Notes: a model not told the origin generated them from the sequence alone. A DNA stretch of 29,059 bases from Scatosoma sp045654025 (GCA_045654025.1 JAZOMO010000002.1:1-29059); one strand, 5' to 3'; positions 13,869 through 22,430 are shown, counted from the stretch's first letter. Numbers and translations: made by a program.

Positions 13869-16310
13869 TTAACCAACAATCAAGTTGACAAGTCTACCCT
13901 TAACGATGATGCATTTTTTCACGCTCTTGCCTTCCAAAAGGGGAGCAACTTCGGGATGGACGGAAACCTGCGCCTGAATTTCTTCGGGGGTAAGGTTTTC
14001 CGCAATCATCATCTTCGCCTTGATTTTGCTGTTTACCTGAACGGCGTATTCGACCTCCGCCTTTACAAGCGCCGCCTCGTTGACTTCGGGGTACGCCTCC
14101 TCATGTACGGAGGTGCGCTTGCCCATCATTTCCCACAGCTCTTCTGCGAAGTGGGGCACGAAGGGAGCAATCATCTTAATCAAATCCAAGATGCAATCGT
14201 TATAGAACGCTACGTTCTTTTCTGCGACGTCTGCATCGTATTTTTGCAGGGCGTTGACGTATTCCATCAATCTTGCAATCGAGGTGTTGAAAGAGAATGC
14301 CTCCACGTCACGCGCGATGCTCTTAATTGCAAAGTTCTTGACGTAATCCAACTCTTTTTCTGCGCCCGTCAGCTCGGCGTCCGTTTTGGTTGCCTTCGTT
14401 TCTGCCGCCTTTACAACGAGGCGTTCGATACGGTCGAGGAACTTGGAGATGGACTTAATACCGTCGTCGTTCCAAGGGCCGCCCTCAGTGTAGCTGAAAC
14501 CGAACATCAAATACATACGGAAGACGTCAGAGCCGTATTCCTCAATGTACTTATCGGGGGAAACGACGTTGCCCTTGCTCTTGGACATACGGTTGCCGTC
14601 AGGACCAAGGATGATGCCCTGGTGTACGAGACGTTTGAAGGGCTCGTCAAAGCTAACGTAGCCCATATCACGCAACGCCTTCGTGATAAAGCGCGCGTAC
14701 AAAAGGTGCATACAAGCGTGTTCGCTGCCGCCTACGTATACGTCTACGGGCAACATTTTGTCTGCGACTTCCTTGGTGAACGCCGCCTTGTGGTTGTTTG
14801 CCTCAGGATAGCGCAGGTAATACCAGCTGGAACATACGAAGGTGTCCAAGGTATCGGGGTCGCGCTGCGCCTTGCCGCCGCAGGTGGGGCAGGTGCAGTT
14901 CATAAAGCCTTCGTGACCTGCGAGGGGGGATCTGCCGCTGGGGCGGAACTCTACGTCCTCGGGCAGGCGTACGGGAAGGTCTTTTTCAGGTACGGGAACT
15001 GCGCCGCATTTTTCACAATGAATCATGGGAATAGGCGCGCCCCAGTAGCGTTGACGGGAAACCGACCAGTCGCGCAGACGGTAGTTAATTTTCTTACCGC
15101 CTTTGCCGATTTTGGTAAGGTGTACGGCGATGGCGTCGCGCGCCTCTTCGCCGGAAAGTCCGTCAAATTCTCCGCTGTTGACGAGGATGCCGTCTTCGCA
15201 GAAGGGGAGTACCGTTTCATCGCCGCGCTTTTGGATAACCTGCGTGATGGGCAGGTTGTACTTCGTCGCAAACGCAAAGTCGCGTTCGTCGTGCGCCGCA
15301 ACTGCCATAACTGCGCCCGTACCGTAGGAATACAGTACGTAGTCCGCGAGGTAGATAGGCACTTGCTTGCCCGTCAAGGGGTGGGTTGCATACGCGCCCG
15401 TGAACACGCCCGTCTTTTCTCTGGCGGTGGACAATCTGTCGATGTCGTTTGCCTCTGCCGCATAGCGCACGTAAGCGTCAATCGCCTCTGCGTTTTCAGG
15501 GTGCGCCGCCTTCAGCGTTTCTACCAAGGGGTGCTCGGGAGCGAGTACGACGTAGTTCACGCCGAATACCGTGTCGGGACGGGTGGTAAATACGGTGATT
15601 TTATCCCCCGTTTCACATTCGAAATAGATTTCACAGCCCGTGGACTTGCCGATCCAGTTCTTCTGCATCAGCTTGGTCTTTTCCGGCCAGTCGATGGTGT
15701 CTAAGCCTTCTAACAATTCCTCTGCGTAGTCGGTAATCTTCAAGAACCATTGCGTCATGTTCTTTCTGAGTACCACCGAGCCACAGCGTTCGCATTCGCC
15801 TTGGATAACCTGTTCGTCTGCAAGTACCGTTTCGCAGGAAGGGCACCAGTTTACCAGCGCCTCTTTTCTGTACGCAAGTCCTTTCTTATACAGTTGCAAG
15901 AACAGCCATTGCGTCCACTTATAGTAATCCTCGTTGCAGGTAATCATCTCTGCGCTCCAGTCGAACATAGCGCCCATGTTTTTCAGCTGTTGTTCCATGG
16001 TGGCGATATTTTCTTCTGTGGATTTTTTGGGATGAACGCCCGTCTTAATGGCGTAGTTTTCCGCAGGCAGACCGAACGCGTCAAAGCCCATGGGCTGGAA
16101 CACCTCGTATCCCTGCATCTTCTTAAACCGAGCGTAGCTGTCGGTAGGGCCGTAGTTGTACCAATGCCCAACGTGCAGTTTTGCGCCGGAAGGGTAGGAG
16201 AACATTTCCAAAACGTACAATTTCTTGTCAATGTTTTTCTTGTTGAAATAGTTTTGCTTGGATTTCTCCCATTTTGCTTGCCATTTGCTCTCAACGGATT
16301 TCATATCCAT
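13869..16310 (-). CDS. leuS: Leucyl-tRNA synthetase
   Basis: This 813-residue class I enzyme charges tRNA-Leu. The HIGH-type motif HVGH is at 46-49 and the KMSKS-type motif MSKSK at 575-579. The CP1 editing insertion shows TTRPDTVFG and YGTGAVMAVAAHDERD, with the aspartate that blocks leucine. Cysteine pairs (CPSC/CERC and CEKC/CPTC) mark the zinc-binding inserts. The longer reading from 16376 starts before the ribosome binding site; the ATG at 16310 follows GGAGG (16325-16321) by ten bases and gives the usual N-terminus. A strong promoter gives a leader of only ~30 bases, with no room for a T-box, unlike its divergent neighbour thrS. Confidence 0.97.
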   Translation of the reverse strand: MDMKSVESKWQAKWEKSKQNYFNKKNIDKKLYVLEMFSYPSGAKLHVGHWYNYGPTDSYARFKKMQGYEVFQPMGFDAFGLPAENYAIKTGVHPKKSTEENIATMEQQLKNMGAMFDWSAEMITCNEDYYKWTQWLFLQLYKKGLAYRKEALVNWCPSCETVLADEQVIQGECERCGSVVLRKNMTQWFLKITDYAEELLEGLDTIDWPEKTKLMQKNWIGKSTGCEIYFECETGDKITVFTTRPDTVFGVNYVVLAPEHPLVETLKAAHPENAEAIDAYVRYAAEANDIDRLSTAREKTGVFTGAYATHPLTGKQVPIYLADYVLYSYGTGAVMAVAAHDERDFAFATKYNLPITQVIQKRGDETVLPFCEDGILVNSGEFDGLSGEEARDAIAVHLTKIGKGGKKINYRLRDWSVSRQRYWGAPIPMIHCEKCGAVPVPEKDLPVRLPEDVEFRPSGRSPLAGHEGFMNCTCPTCGGKAQRDPDTLDTFVCSSWYYLRYPEANNHKAAFTKEVADKMLPVDVYVGGSEHACMHLLYARFITKALRDMGYVSFDEPFKRLVHQGIILGPDGNRMSKSKGNVVSPDKYIEEYGSDVFRMYLMFGFSYTEGGPWNDDGIKSISKFLDRIERLVVKAAETKATKTDAELTGAEKELDYVKNFAIKSIARDVEAFSFNTSIARLMEYVNALQKYDADVAEKNVAFYNDCILDLIKMIAPFVPHFAEELWEMMGKRTSVHEEAYPEVNEAALVKAEVEYAVQVNSKIKAKMMIAENLTPEEIQAQVSVHPEVAPLLEGKSVKKCIIVKGRLVNLIVG

Positions 16311-16347
16311 AACGATAAAGCCTCCAAAAAAGTTCGTATACGGTTCT

Positions 16348-16376
16348 ATTATATAGAACGGAAGGGAATAAGTCAA
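16348..16376 (-). promoter_or_regulatory. leuS promoter
   Basis: On the minus strand TTGACT (16376-16371) and a perfect TATAAT (16353-16348) are 17 bases apart. Confidence 0.85.
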
Positions 16377-16420
16377 GTAATTTCATACGGAAAAAGTTTG
16401 ATTATTCTTATCGAAAAAGG

Positions 16421-16449
16421 TTGACAAAGGGAAAAAAAGAGGCTACAAT
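16421..16449 (+). promoter_or_regulatory. thrS promoter
   Basis: A perfect TTGACA (16421-16426) and TACAAT (16444-16449) are 17 bases apart. Transcription would start near 16456, at the first bases of the T-box leader. Confidence 0.85.
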
Positions 16450-16455
16450 AGATAT

Positions 16456-16680
16456 TGTAAAGACAAGTAGGCGTGTTTACGGGTTCACAGAGAGTTCGCC
16501 CTTTGGCTGCAAGGCGGATAGCTACGGAATACGAGGAAACCACTTTACGTTGCGGAAAAACTATATAAGCGGAAAGTGGCGGTAGGCTTAGCAGCTTACG
16601 GCAATTAAGGTGGAACCGCGCGAATGTGTATTTGCGTCCTTAAATCCTCAATAAGAGGGTTTAGGGATTTTTTATTTTAA
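16456..16680 (+). promoter_or_regulatory. T-box leader of thrS (threonine specifier)
   Basis: The universal T-box sequence AAGGTGGAACCGCG lies at 16607-16620 and would pair with the uncharged tRNA acceptor end. A terminator follows: 13-base stem (16637-16649 and 16655-16667, two G-T pairs) with a T run at 16668-16678. In the 5' domain, at 16537-16544, GAAACCACT contains two overlapping-region threonine codons, ACC (16539) and ACT (16542), either of which could be the specifier. The gene downstream is thrS, which agrees. Uncharged tRNA-Thr would stabilise the antiterminator and raise thrS expression. Confidence 0.93.
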
Positions 16681-16707
16681 AAAGTCTACGAAAGTATGGA
16701 GGAACAT

Positions 16708-18615
16708 ATGAACATTTATTTGAAGAGCGGCGACGCTTTATCGGTGGAAGAGAACGCAACCTGTATGCAGGCTGCTATGGCGATTTCCGAGGGCTTGGCA
16801 AGAAACGCAATCTGCGCCAAAGTCAACGGCGAACTCGTGGACCTTTCCACGGCTTTGAAAGAAGGCGATAACCTTGAAATCGTTACCTTGAAGGACAAGG
16901 AAGGTTTGCAGGTTTATCGTCATACCTGCGCGCACGTTTTGGCGCAGGCAATCAAGACGATTTATCCTACCTGCAAGCTGGCAATCGGTCCCGTCATCGA
17001 CAACGGTTTTTACTACGACGTTGATTTCGTGACCCCGATCGCGCAGACCGACCTTGTGAAAATCGAGGCGGAAATGCAGAAGATTATTAAGAGCAATCTT
17101 CCCATCGAACGCTTTACTCTTCCTAAGGAAGAGGCGGTTGCGCTCATGAACGAATACAGCGAAGATTATAAGGTAGAACTTATCAACGACCTTCCCGAAG
17201 GCTCGGTCATTTCCTTCTACAAGCAGGGCGGTTTCACCGACCTTTGCCGTGGTCCTCATATGCCTTCGACGGGCAAGATTAAGGCGTTCCGTTTGACCTC
17301 GGTTGCGGGCGCGTACTGGCGCGGGAACGAGCATAATAAGATGCTCACCCGTATCTATGGCACGGCGTTTGCAAAGAAGGATGAAATGGAAGCGTACTTC
17401 ACGATGCTGGAAGAGGCGAAAAAGCGTGACCATACGAAACTTGGCAAGGAATTGAAGCTGTTTGCGATGATGAACGAGGGCAAGGGCTTGCCTTTCTTCC
17501 TGCCGAACGGTATGATTTTGAAGAATCAGCTCATCGACTACTGGCGTCAAATCCACACGAGAGACGGCTACGTTGAGGTCAACACCCCGATTATGCTGAA
17601 TAAGTCCCTTTGGGAAACCTCTGGTCACTGGTATCATTATCGTGACAATATGTATACGACGAAGGTGGATGAGGAGGATTTTGCAATCAAGCCCATGAAC
17701 TGTCCTGGTGGTGTTCTTGTTTACAAGAACGAACCGCACAGCTATAAGGATTTGCCTATCCGTATGGGCGAGCTTGGCCTTGTTCATCGTCACGAAAAAT
17801 CCGGTCAGTTGCACGGCTTGTTCCGCGTGCGTTGCTTCACGCAGGACGACGCGCATATCTTCATGACGCGCGAACAAATTAAAGATGAAATCAAGGGCGT
17901 TGTAAGCCTCATCAACGAAGTATATACTCTGTTCGGATTTAAGTACCACGTCGAACTTTCCACCCGTCCTGACAACAGCATGGGTAGCGACGAGGACTGG
18001 GAAGTAGCAACCGACGCTTTGCGTTCTGCGTTGGACGATATGGGCTTTGACTACGTTGTCAACGAAGGTGACGGCGCGTTCTACGGCCCGAAGATTGACT
18101 TCCATTTGGAGGATAGCATCGGCAGAACGTGGCAGTGCGGTACGATTCAGCTCGACTTCCAGTTGCCTCAGCGCTTTGAAATGGAATACATCGGCGAGGA
18201 CGGCGCAAAGCACAGACCTATCATGGTGCACCGCGTTGTATTCGGCTCTATCGAGCGTTTCATCGGCATCTTAATCGAACACTTTGCGGGCAAATTCCCC
18301 GTATGGCTCTCCCCGATGCAGGTCAAGATTCTGCCCATTACCGACAGACAGGTAGAGTATGCTAACGGCTTGGCAGAGCAGATGAAGGCGAAGGGTATCC
18401 GCGTGAAGGTGGACGACAGAAGTGAAAAAATCGGCTACAAAATCCGTGAGGCGCAGATGGAAAAAGTGCCTTACATGCTGGTCGTAGGCGAAAAGGAAAT
18501 GGAAGCAGGTCAGGTTGCCGTACGTCGCAGGGATAAGGGCGATATGGGCGCAATCGCAGCCGACGAATTTATCGCAACCGTGCTTTCGGATATTGCAGAT
18601 AAAACGGTATTCTAA
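16708..18615 (+). CDS. thrS: Threonyl-tRNA synthetase
   Basis: This 635-residue class II enzyme charges tRNA-Thr. Domains in order are the N-terminal TGS domain (about 1-62), the editing/second additional domain with HTCAH (72-76) and DLCRGPH (178-184), the catalytic core with zinc ligands C332 (MNCPG) and H383 (DDAH), and the anticodon-binding domain. Motif 2 reads HRHEKSGQLHGLFRVR. An ATG at 16696 is in frame but overlaps the GGAGG ribosome binding site (16698-16702); the ATG at 16708 is five bases after it and gives the normal N-terminus. Controlled by the upstream T-box. Confidence 0.97.
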   Translation: MNIYLKSGDALSVEENATCMQAAMAISEGLARNAICAKVNGELVDLSTALKEGDNLEIVTLKDKEGLQVYRHTCAHVLAQAIKTIYPTCKLAIGPVIDNGFYYDVDFVTPIAQTDLVKIEAEMQKIIKSNLPIERFTLPKEEAVALMNEYSEDYKVELINDLPEGSVISFYKQGGFTDLCRGPHMPSTGKIKAFRLTSVAGAYWRGNEHNKMLTRIYGTAFAKKDEMEAYFTMLEEAKKRDHTKLGKELKLFAMMNEGKGLPFFLPNGMILKNQLIDYWRQIHTRDGYVEVNTPIMLNKSLWETSGHWYHYRDNMYTTKVDEEDFAIKPMNCPGGVLVYKNEPHSYKDLPIRMGELGLVHRHEKSGQLHGLFRVRCFTQDDAHIFMTREQIKDEIKGVVSLINEVYTLFGFKYHVELSTRPDNSMGSDEDWEVATDALRSALDDMGFDYVVNEGDGAFYGPKIDFHLEDSIGRTWQCGTIQLDFQLPQRFEMEYIGEDGAKHRPIMVHRVVFGSIERFIGILIEHFAGKFPVWLSPMQVKILPITDRQVEYANGLAEQMKAKGIRVKVDDRSEKIGYKIREAQMEKVPYMLVVGEKEMEAGQVAVRRRDKGDMGAIAADEFIATVLSDIADKTVF

Positions 18616-18654
18616 TTAAACGAAAAATTTTTACAAAAAACCGTGAAAAATTGC

Positions 18655-18683
18655 TTGACATTCCCCGTTTGGTGTGTTAATAT
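18655..18683 (+). promoter_or_regulatory. infC operon promoter
   Basis: A perfect TTGACA (18655-18660) and TAATAT (18678-18683) are 17 bases apart, giving a start near 18690. Confidence 0.8.
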
Positions 18684-18689
18684 ATTAAC

Positions 18690-18815
18690 GCTAAGCAGAA
18701 GTAAACCTTCTCGCCATACGGCAAAGTTGTGTGGCTCAATCGTGATTTTTTACGGATAAAGGGTAAAAAAGGACTTTTGATGGGTTGCTTAGGCTAAGCA
18801 ACCCATTATTTTTTT
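18690..18815 (+). promoter_or_regulatory. infC-rpmI-rplT leader with terminator, probable L20 leader
   Basis: A strong terminator (12-base stem 18780-18791 and 18795-18806, ATGGGTTGCTTA, then a T run to 18815) lies immediately before the infC ribosome binding site. The very 5' end of the leader, CTAAGCA (18691-18697), is complementary to TGCTTAG (18786-18792) in the 5' arm of the terminator, so it can form an antiterminator. Two small hairpins lie between (18697-18711 and 18713-18735). Firmicute infC operons are known to be controlled by L20 binding that favours termination. Assignment to that leader class is by position and layout. Confidence 0.75.
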
Positions 18816-18831
18816 GGTGAGGTACACGGCT

Positions 18832-19341
18832 ATTAAAAACCAACATCAAATCAACGGTGAAATCCGTGACAAGGAAGTAAGAGTCATTTCCGCAGAGGGC
18901 GAACAGCTTGGCGTGATGAGCCCGATGGAGGCTTTGCGTATCGCAGAGGAAGAGGATTTAGACCTCGTAAAAATCTCCCCGAACGCAGTCCCCCCCGTTT
19001 GCAAGATTATGAACTACGGTAAGTTCAAATTTGAGCAGGCAAAGCGTGAAAAGGAAAACCGCAAAAACCAAAAGGTGATTGAAATCAAAGAAATTTACCT
19101 TTCCATGACGATTGACATCGGTGACCTGCAGGTCAAGGCGAAGAAAACGATGGAAATGCTGGGCGACGGCAACAAGGTAAAGGTTTCCATCCGTATGAGA
19201 GGGCGTCAGCAGGCGCACGCTTCGATGGGTGTAGACGTAATGAAGCGTTTCTTTGACATGCTCGGCGGCAAGGCGGTTATGGACAAAGCTCCTATGACTG
19301 AGGGCAGAAACATCTTGATGATTCTTTCCCCTGCAAAATAA
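18832..19341 (+). CDS. infC: Translation initiation factor IF-3 (probable AUU start)
   Basis: This factor of about 169 residues binds the 30S subunit, checks the start codon and keeps subunits apart. The N-terminal domain begins QINGEIRDKEVRVIS, and KIMNYGKFKFEQAKREKE is the family signature in the linker. The C-terminal domain ends GRNILMILSP. There is no ATG at the right place. TTG (18814) or GTG (18817) would start inside the terminator T run and the ribosome binding site. ATT at 18832 lies eight bases after GAGGT (18819-18823) and gives the normal length. infC of E. coli and Bacillus starts with AUU, a rare codon that lets IF-3 limit its own synthesis. Confidence 0.93.
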   Translation: MKNQHQINGEIRDKEVRVISAEGEQLGVMSPMEALRIAEEEDLDLVKISPNAVPPVCKIMNYGKFKFEQAKREKENRKNQKVIEIKEIYLSMTIDIGDLQVKAKKTMEMLGDGNKVKVSIRMRGRQQAHASMGVDVMKRFFDMLGGKAVMDKAPMTEGRNILMILSPAK

Positions 19342-19410
19342 TGCCTTTTATGCGGCGCGGCGTAGCGCGGCTAAAAATAAAATAGTAAAAAAAATTCGGA
19401 GGATAAATAT

Positions 19411-19611
19411 ATGCCTAAGCAGAAAACTCACAGCAGTACGAAAAAGCGTTTTTGGCTCACCGGTTCGGGTAAAGTAAATCGTTCCCACAGCGGTAAGAAC
19501 CACAAAGCAGAAACCAAGACCAGCAAAAGAAGAAGACATTTGCGTCAAAGCACCCTTGTTTCTTCTACCCAGGAAAATACCGTAAAAAGTATGATGCCCT
19601 ACAAGAAATAA
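19411..19611 (+). CDS. rpmI: 50S ribosomal protein L35
   Basis: This 66-residue, very basic protein is a late-assembly part of the large ribosomal subunit. It begins MPKQKTHSSTKKRF, the normal family N-terminus, with the family KRRRHLR string in the middle. GGAGG lies ten bases before the ATG. It sits in the usual order infC-rpmI-rplT, 69 bases after infC. That gap holds a short GC-rich imperfect inverted repeat (about 19350-19372) of unknown significance. Confidence 0.97.
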   Translation: MPKQKTHSSTKKRFWLTGSGKVNRSHSGKNHKAETKTSKRRRHLRQSTLVSSTQENTVKSMMPYKK

Positions 19612-19629
19612 GGAAGGAGGATTTAAGTT

Positions 19630-19980
19630 ATGCGTATTAAAAGAGCAGTAAACGCTGTTAAAAAGCGTAGAAAGATTTTTAAGCTTTCCAAAGGTTATTT
19701 TGGTAACAAGAGCAAGTCTTACAGAATCGCAAGACAAGCTGTCATGAAGTCCTTGAACTATGCGTTCATCGGCCGTAGAAGAAGAAAGAGAGATTTCAGA
19801 AAGTTGTGGATCGCAAGAATCAACGCAGCTGCAAGAATCAACGGTCTTTCTTACAGCAAGTTCATGTTCGGCCTTTCCAAGGCTGGCATCAACCTGAACA
19901 GAAAGGTGCTTGCAGACCTCGCAGTAAACGATGCGGCTGCATTCACGGCACTCGTAGAGAAGGCGAAAGCGGCTCTCTAA
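19630..19980 (+). CDS. rplT: 50S ribosomal protein L20
   Basis: This 116-residue protein binds 23S rRNA early in large-subunit assembly; in Firmicutes it also represses its own operon through the leader. It begins MRIKRAVNAVKKRRKIFK and has the family RRRRKRDFRKLWIARINAA segment. The ribosome binding site is a full AAGGAGG (19613-19619), ten bases before the ATG. A terminator follows 15 bases after the stop. Confidence 0.98.
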   Translation: MRIKRAVNAVKKRRKIFKLSKGYFGNKSKSYRIARQAVMKSLNYAFIGRRRRKRDFRKLWIARINAAARINGLSYSKFMFGLSKAGINLNRKVLADLAVNDAAAFTALVEKAKAAL

Positions 19981-19994
19981 GGATGACGAACATT

Positions 19995-20022
19995 AGCCTT
20001 TTCGCGTGGTAGCGAAAAGGCT
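19995..20022 (+). terminator. Intrinsic terminator after rplT
   Basis: An 11-base perfect stem (AGCCTTTTCGC at 19995-20005, GCGAAAAGGCT at 20012-20022) is followed by TTTTGTTGTTTTTT. The next gene starts only 20 bases later without a visible promoter, so some read-through is likely. Confidence 0.88.
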
Positions 20023-20042
20023 TTTTGTTGTTTTTTGGAATT

Positions 20043-20795
20043 ATGATAATTACGTCGAAAAACAATCCGCTCGTGAAAGAAACGGCTACTTTAAAGGACA
20101 AAAAGGGCAGAAAACTGCTCGGTTCGTTCTTGGTAGAGGGCAGAAAAATGGCAGAGGAATGCCTTGTCAGCGGTATGACGATTGAAAAGATTTTCGTTCG
20201 CGAAGGGGAGGCGATAACCTTGCCTGTGGACGAGGAGAAAATCGTCGTCGTATCCGAGGACGTCTTGCGCCAGCTTTCGGACGAGAAAACGCCGCAGGGC
20301 GTAGTGTGTCGGGTGAAGATTCCCACCCGTCCGCTTTGCGCGCCCAAAGGCAACTGCTTGTTTTTGGACGGAGTAGCCGACCCTGGCAATATGGGCGCGA
20401 TTATCCGTACCGCCAACGCGGCAGGCTACGAGGAGATTTATCTGACCAAGGAATGTACCGACCCCTATTCCCCAAAAAGTGTGCGCGCAAGCATGAGCGG
20501 TGTCTTCTTCACAAAGCTGTATTCGGGCGACCGTGAAGAAATCCTTTCTGTCTTAAAAAACGCAGGCGTATCGCTGGTCGTTGCAGACATGGGTGGGGAA
20601 AATATCTTTAATTTCGCCCCCGATACCCTCTTTGCGCTCGTTATCGGCAACGAGGCGAACGGCATTTCCGATACGGTAAAGGCGGCGGCGGATAAGACGA
20701 TACGCATTCCCATGCGCTCCTCGCAGGAGAGCTTGAATGCGGCAGTCGCCGCAGGGGTTTCGATGTACCTCTTGGCAAAGGAACAATTTTTATAA
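20043..20795 (+). CDS. TrmH/SpoU-family RNA 2'-O-methyltransferase
   Basis: This 250-residue SPOUT-class enzyme would methylate a ribose in rRNA or tRNA with S-adenosylmethionine. An N-terminal L30e-like substrate-binding part (SKNNPLVKE, LVEGRKMAEE) is followed by the knotted catalytic domain: DPGNMGAIIRTA (113-124), IGNEANGIS and SLNAAVAAGVS. The ATG at 20043 is preferred to a TTG at 20025 that lies in the terminator T run; the ribosome binding site is weak (GGA only). The place next to rplT is shared with Bacillus ysgA-type genes. The exact target nucleotide cannot be told from the sequence. Confidence 0.9.
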   Translation: MIITSKNNPLVKETATLKDKKGRKLLGSFLVEGRKMAEECLVSGMTIEKIFVREGEAITLPVDEEKIVVVSEDVLRQLSDEKTPQGVVCRVKIPTRPLCAPKGNCLFLDGVADPGNMGAIIRTANAAGYEEIYLTKECTDPYSPKSVRASMSGVFFTKLYSGDREEILSVLKNAGVSLVVADMGGENIFNFAPDTLFALVIGNEANGISDTVKAAADKTIRIPMRSSQESLNAAVAAGVSMYLLAKEQFL

Positions 20796-20819
20796 TATTA
20801 GGAAAAAAGGAGTATTACT

Positions 20820-21608
20820 ATGTCCGGACATAGCAAATGGCATAACATACAAGCAAAAAAAGGTAAGGCAGATGCGGCGAAGGGTAGAATTTTCACCAAG
20901 CTCGGCAGAGAGATTGCAGTAGCGGCAAAATCCAACCCCAACCCCGAAACAAACAGCAAGCTTGCGGATATCATCGCAAAGGCAAAGGCTGCGAACATGC
21001 CCAACGACAACATTCAGCGTTCGATTAAAAAAGCGAGCGGCGAAATGAGCGGCACTGATTATAAGGAACTCACCTACGAGGGCTACGGTGTAGCGGGCTC
21101 GGCGGTAATCATTGCGACTCTGACCGACAACGTAAACCGTACGGCAGGCGACGTGCGCGCAATTTTGTCCAAGCACGGCGGCTCGATGGGGCAGACGGGT
21201 TGCGTATCCTACAACTTCGAAAACAAGGGCTATATCGTGGTAGAAAGAACGGTAGAGCTTGACGAAGATACGATGACTGAATACGCGTTGGAGGCAGGCG
21301 CTGACGACGTAGTGGCAGACGACGACGTTTACGAAATCTTCACCACACCCGAAGCATTCTCCGACGTTAGAAAGTATTTAGAAGAAAAGAATGCAGAGTT
21401 GGTTGCAGCGGCGCCCAAGGGCAGAAGAAACGACGAGGAAGAGGATAAGATTAAGTTTGTTCAGGCTGAAATTTCCATGATTCCCAACAGCCGTATCGAA
21501 TTGCCTGCGGATAAGGTAGAAACCTTCTTGAAGATGATCGACGCCCTGGAAGACAACGACGACGTGCAGAACGTTTACCACAACGTTGACCTTCCCGACG
21601 AAGAATAA
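20820..21608 (+). CDS. yebC: YebC/PmpR-family protein
   Basis: This 262-residue protein begins with the family signature MSGHSKWHNIQAKKGKADA followed by KGRIFTKLGREI. The family was first described as DNA-binding regulators; some members are now known to help ribosomes through proline-rich stretches. It is slightly longer than the typical 240-250 residues, with an acidic insert near 200-210 (GRRNDEEEDK). AAGGAG lies eight bases before the ATG. It follows the methyltransferase by 24 bases, suggesting co-transcription. Confidence 0.95.
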   Translation: MSGHSKWHNIQAKKGKADAAKGRIFTKLGREIAVAAKSNPNPETNSKLADIIAKAKAANMPNDNIQRSIKKASGEMSGTDYKELTYEGYGVAGSAVIIATLTDNVNRTAGDVRAILSKHGGSMGQTGCVSYNFENKGYIVVERTVELDEDTMTEYALEAGADDVVADDDVYEIFTTPEAFSDVRKYLEEKNAELVAAAPKGRRNDEEEDKIKFVQAEISMIPNSRIELPADKVETFLKMIDALEDNDDVQNVYHNVDLPDEE

Positions 21609-21630
21609 CTCTAAAAAAGTAGGGAAAACG

Positions 21631-22326
21631 ATGAATAAGTTAAAAAAAATGACGGCGCGAGAGTTGGCGGTGTTCTGCTTGATGGCAATCTTTGCAGGGA
21701 TTGCGGTCGGCATCGGCGGTACGGCATCCTTGCTTTGCGTGGCTCGTCTTCACGATGGGTACGGAAAGCTGCTGGGTGGCGTGCTCTTCTCGGTGGGGAT
21801 CTATACGATTATCAGCTTTGAAAAGAAGCTGTTTACGGGCATGGTAGCGTCGATTCCGAAAATGAGGATTAAAGATATATGGCAGTTGCCCGTATGCTTT
21901 ATCTGCAATTCAATCGGCGTATGGTTCGTGGCAATGCTGGTATCCTTCTCGCCGGTACAGGCGGAAGTCAGCGAAACGGCAATCGCCTTGATAGGCGGCA
22001 AAGTGCACGCAGACGGCTGGGTGCTCAGTTCCCTTTGTTCGGGCGTCCTGTGTGGTATCCTGATTACGATGTCCATTTGGGCGTCCCATTACGCGCCCGT
22101 GAAAGGACTGTCAACGACGGTCGGCGTCATCTTGCCTATCGTGGTCTTCGCCTTCTGTGGCTTTGACCATTCGGTGGCAAACATGCTGTACTTCTACTTC
22201 CTAGGCGAAGTATCTTGGCAGGTAGTAGGGTATATCCTGCTCACCATTGTCGGGAACGTAATCGGCGGAGTATTATTGCCCTTGGTTGTAAAGTTGAGAG
22301 GCTCGGAAAAGGATAATTCCATCTAA
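21631..22326 (+). CDS. Formate/nitrite transporter (FNT) family channel, short form
   Basis: This 231-residue protein has six hydrophobic segments and the FNT landmarks: FAGIAVGIGGTASL in the first membrane helix, KLFTG (66-70) in the second, GFDHSVANM (177-185) with the central histidine H180 of the pore, and GNVIGG (208-213). FNT channels pass formate, nitrite, hydrosulfide or lactate across the membrane. At 231 residues it is shorter than the ~260-280 usual for FocA/NirC, mainly at the N-terminus and loops. A longer reading from 21586 overlaps yebC and is rejected. The ribosome binding site (AGGG, 21621-21624) is weak. Substrate cannot be assigned. Confidence 0.85.
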   Translation: MNKLKKMTARELAVFCLMAIFAGIAVGIGGTASLLCVARLHDGYGKLLGGVLFSVGIYTIISFEKKLFTGMVASIPKMRIKDIWQLPVCFICNSIGVWFVAMLVSFSPVQAEVSETAIALIGGKVHADGWVLSSLCSGVLCGILITMSIWASHYAPVKGLSTTVGVILPIVVFAFCGFDHSVANMLYFYFLGEVSWQVVGYILLTIVGNVIGGVLLPLVVKLRGSEKDNSI

Positions 22327-22340
22327 ACATAGACGAAATA

Positions 22341-22375
22341 AAAACGCTTCTATCCAAGATAGGGGCGTTTTTTGC
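22341..22375 (+). terminator. Intrinsic terminator after the FNT gene
   Basis: A 13-base stem (22341-22353 and 22359-22371) with two G-T pairs and a 5-base loop is followed by T residues. Confidence 0.85.
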
Positions 22376-22430
22376 TTACATGCGTATATGAGCACGAAAA
22401 AAACTGCGTTTTTTTGCTTGTTTTTGTATC

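Noticed and set aside
13782..15704. Long plus-strand open frame of 640 codons opposite leuS
   Set aside because: It is a shadow of leuS codon use; there is no ribosome binding site or recognisable domain, and leuS is certain on the other strand.
16738..18231. Long minus-strand open frame of 497 codons opposite thrS
   Set aside because: It is antisense to a certain thrS, with no start signals or domain.
18814..18831. TTG or GTG start for infC
   Set aside because: Both lie in the terminator T run or the ribosome binding site; ATT at 18832 has the right spacing and the known AUU precedent.
19350..19372. GC-rich imperfect inverted repeat between infC and rpmI
   Set aside because: Pairing is broken and no T run follows directly, so neither terminator nor binding site can be supported.
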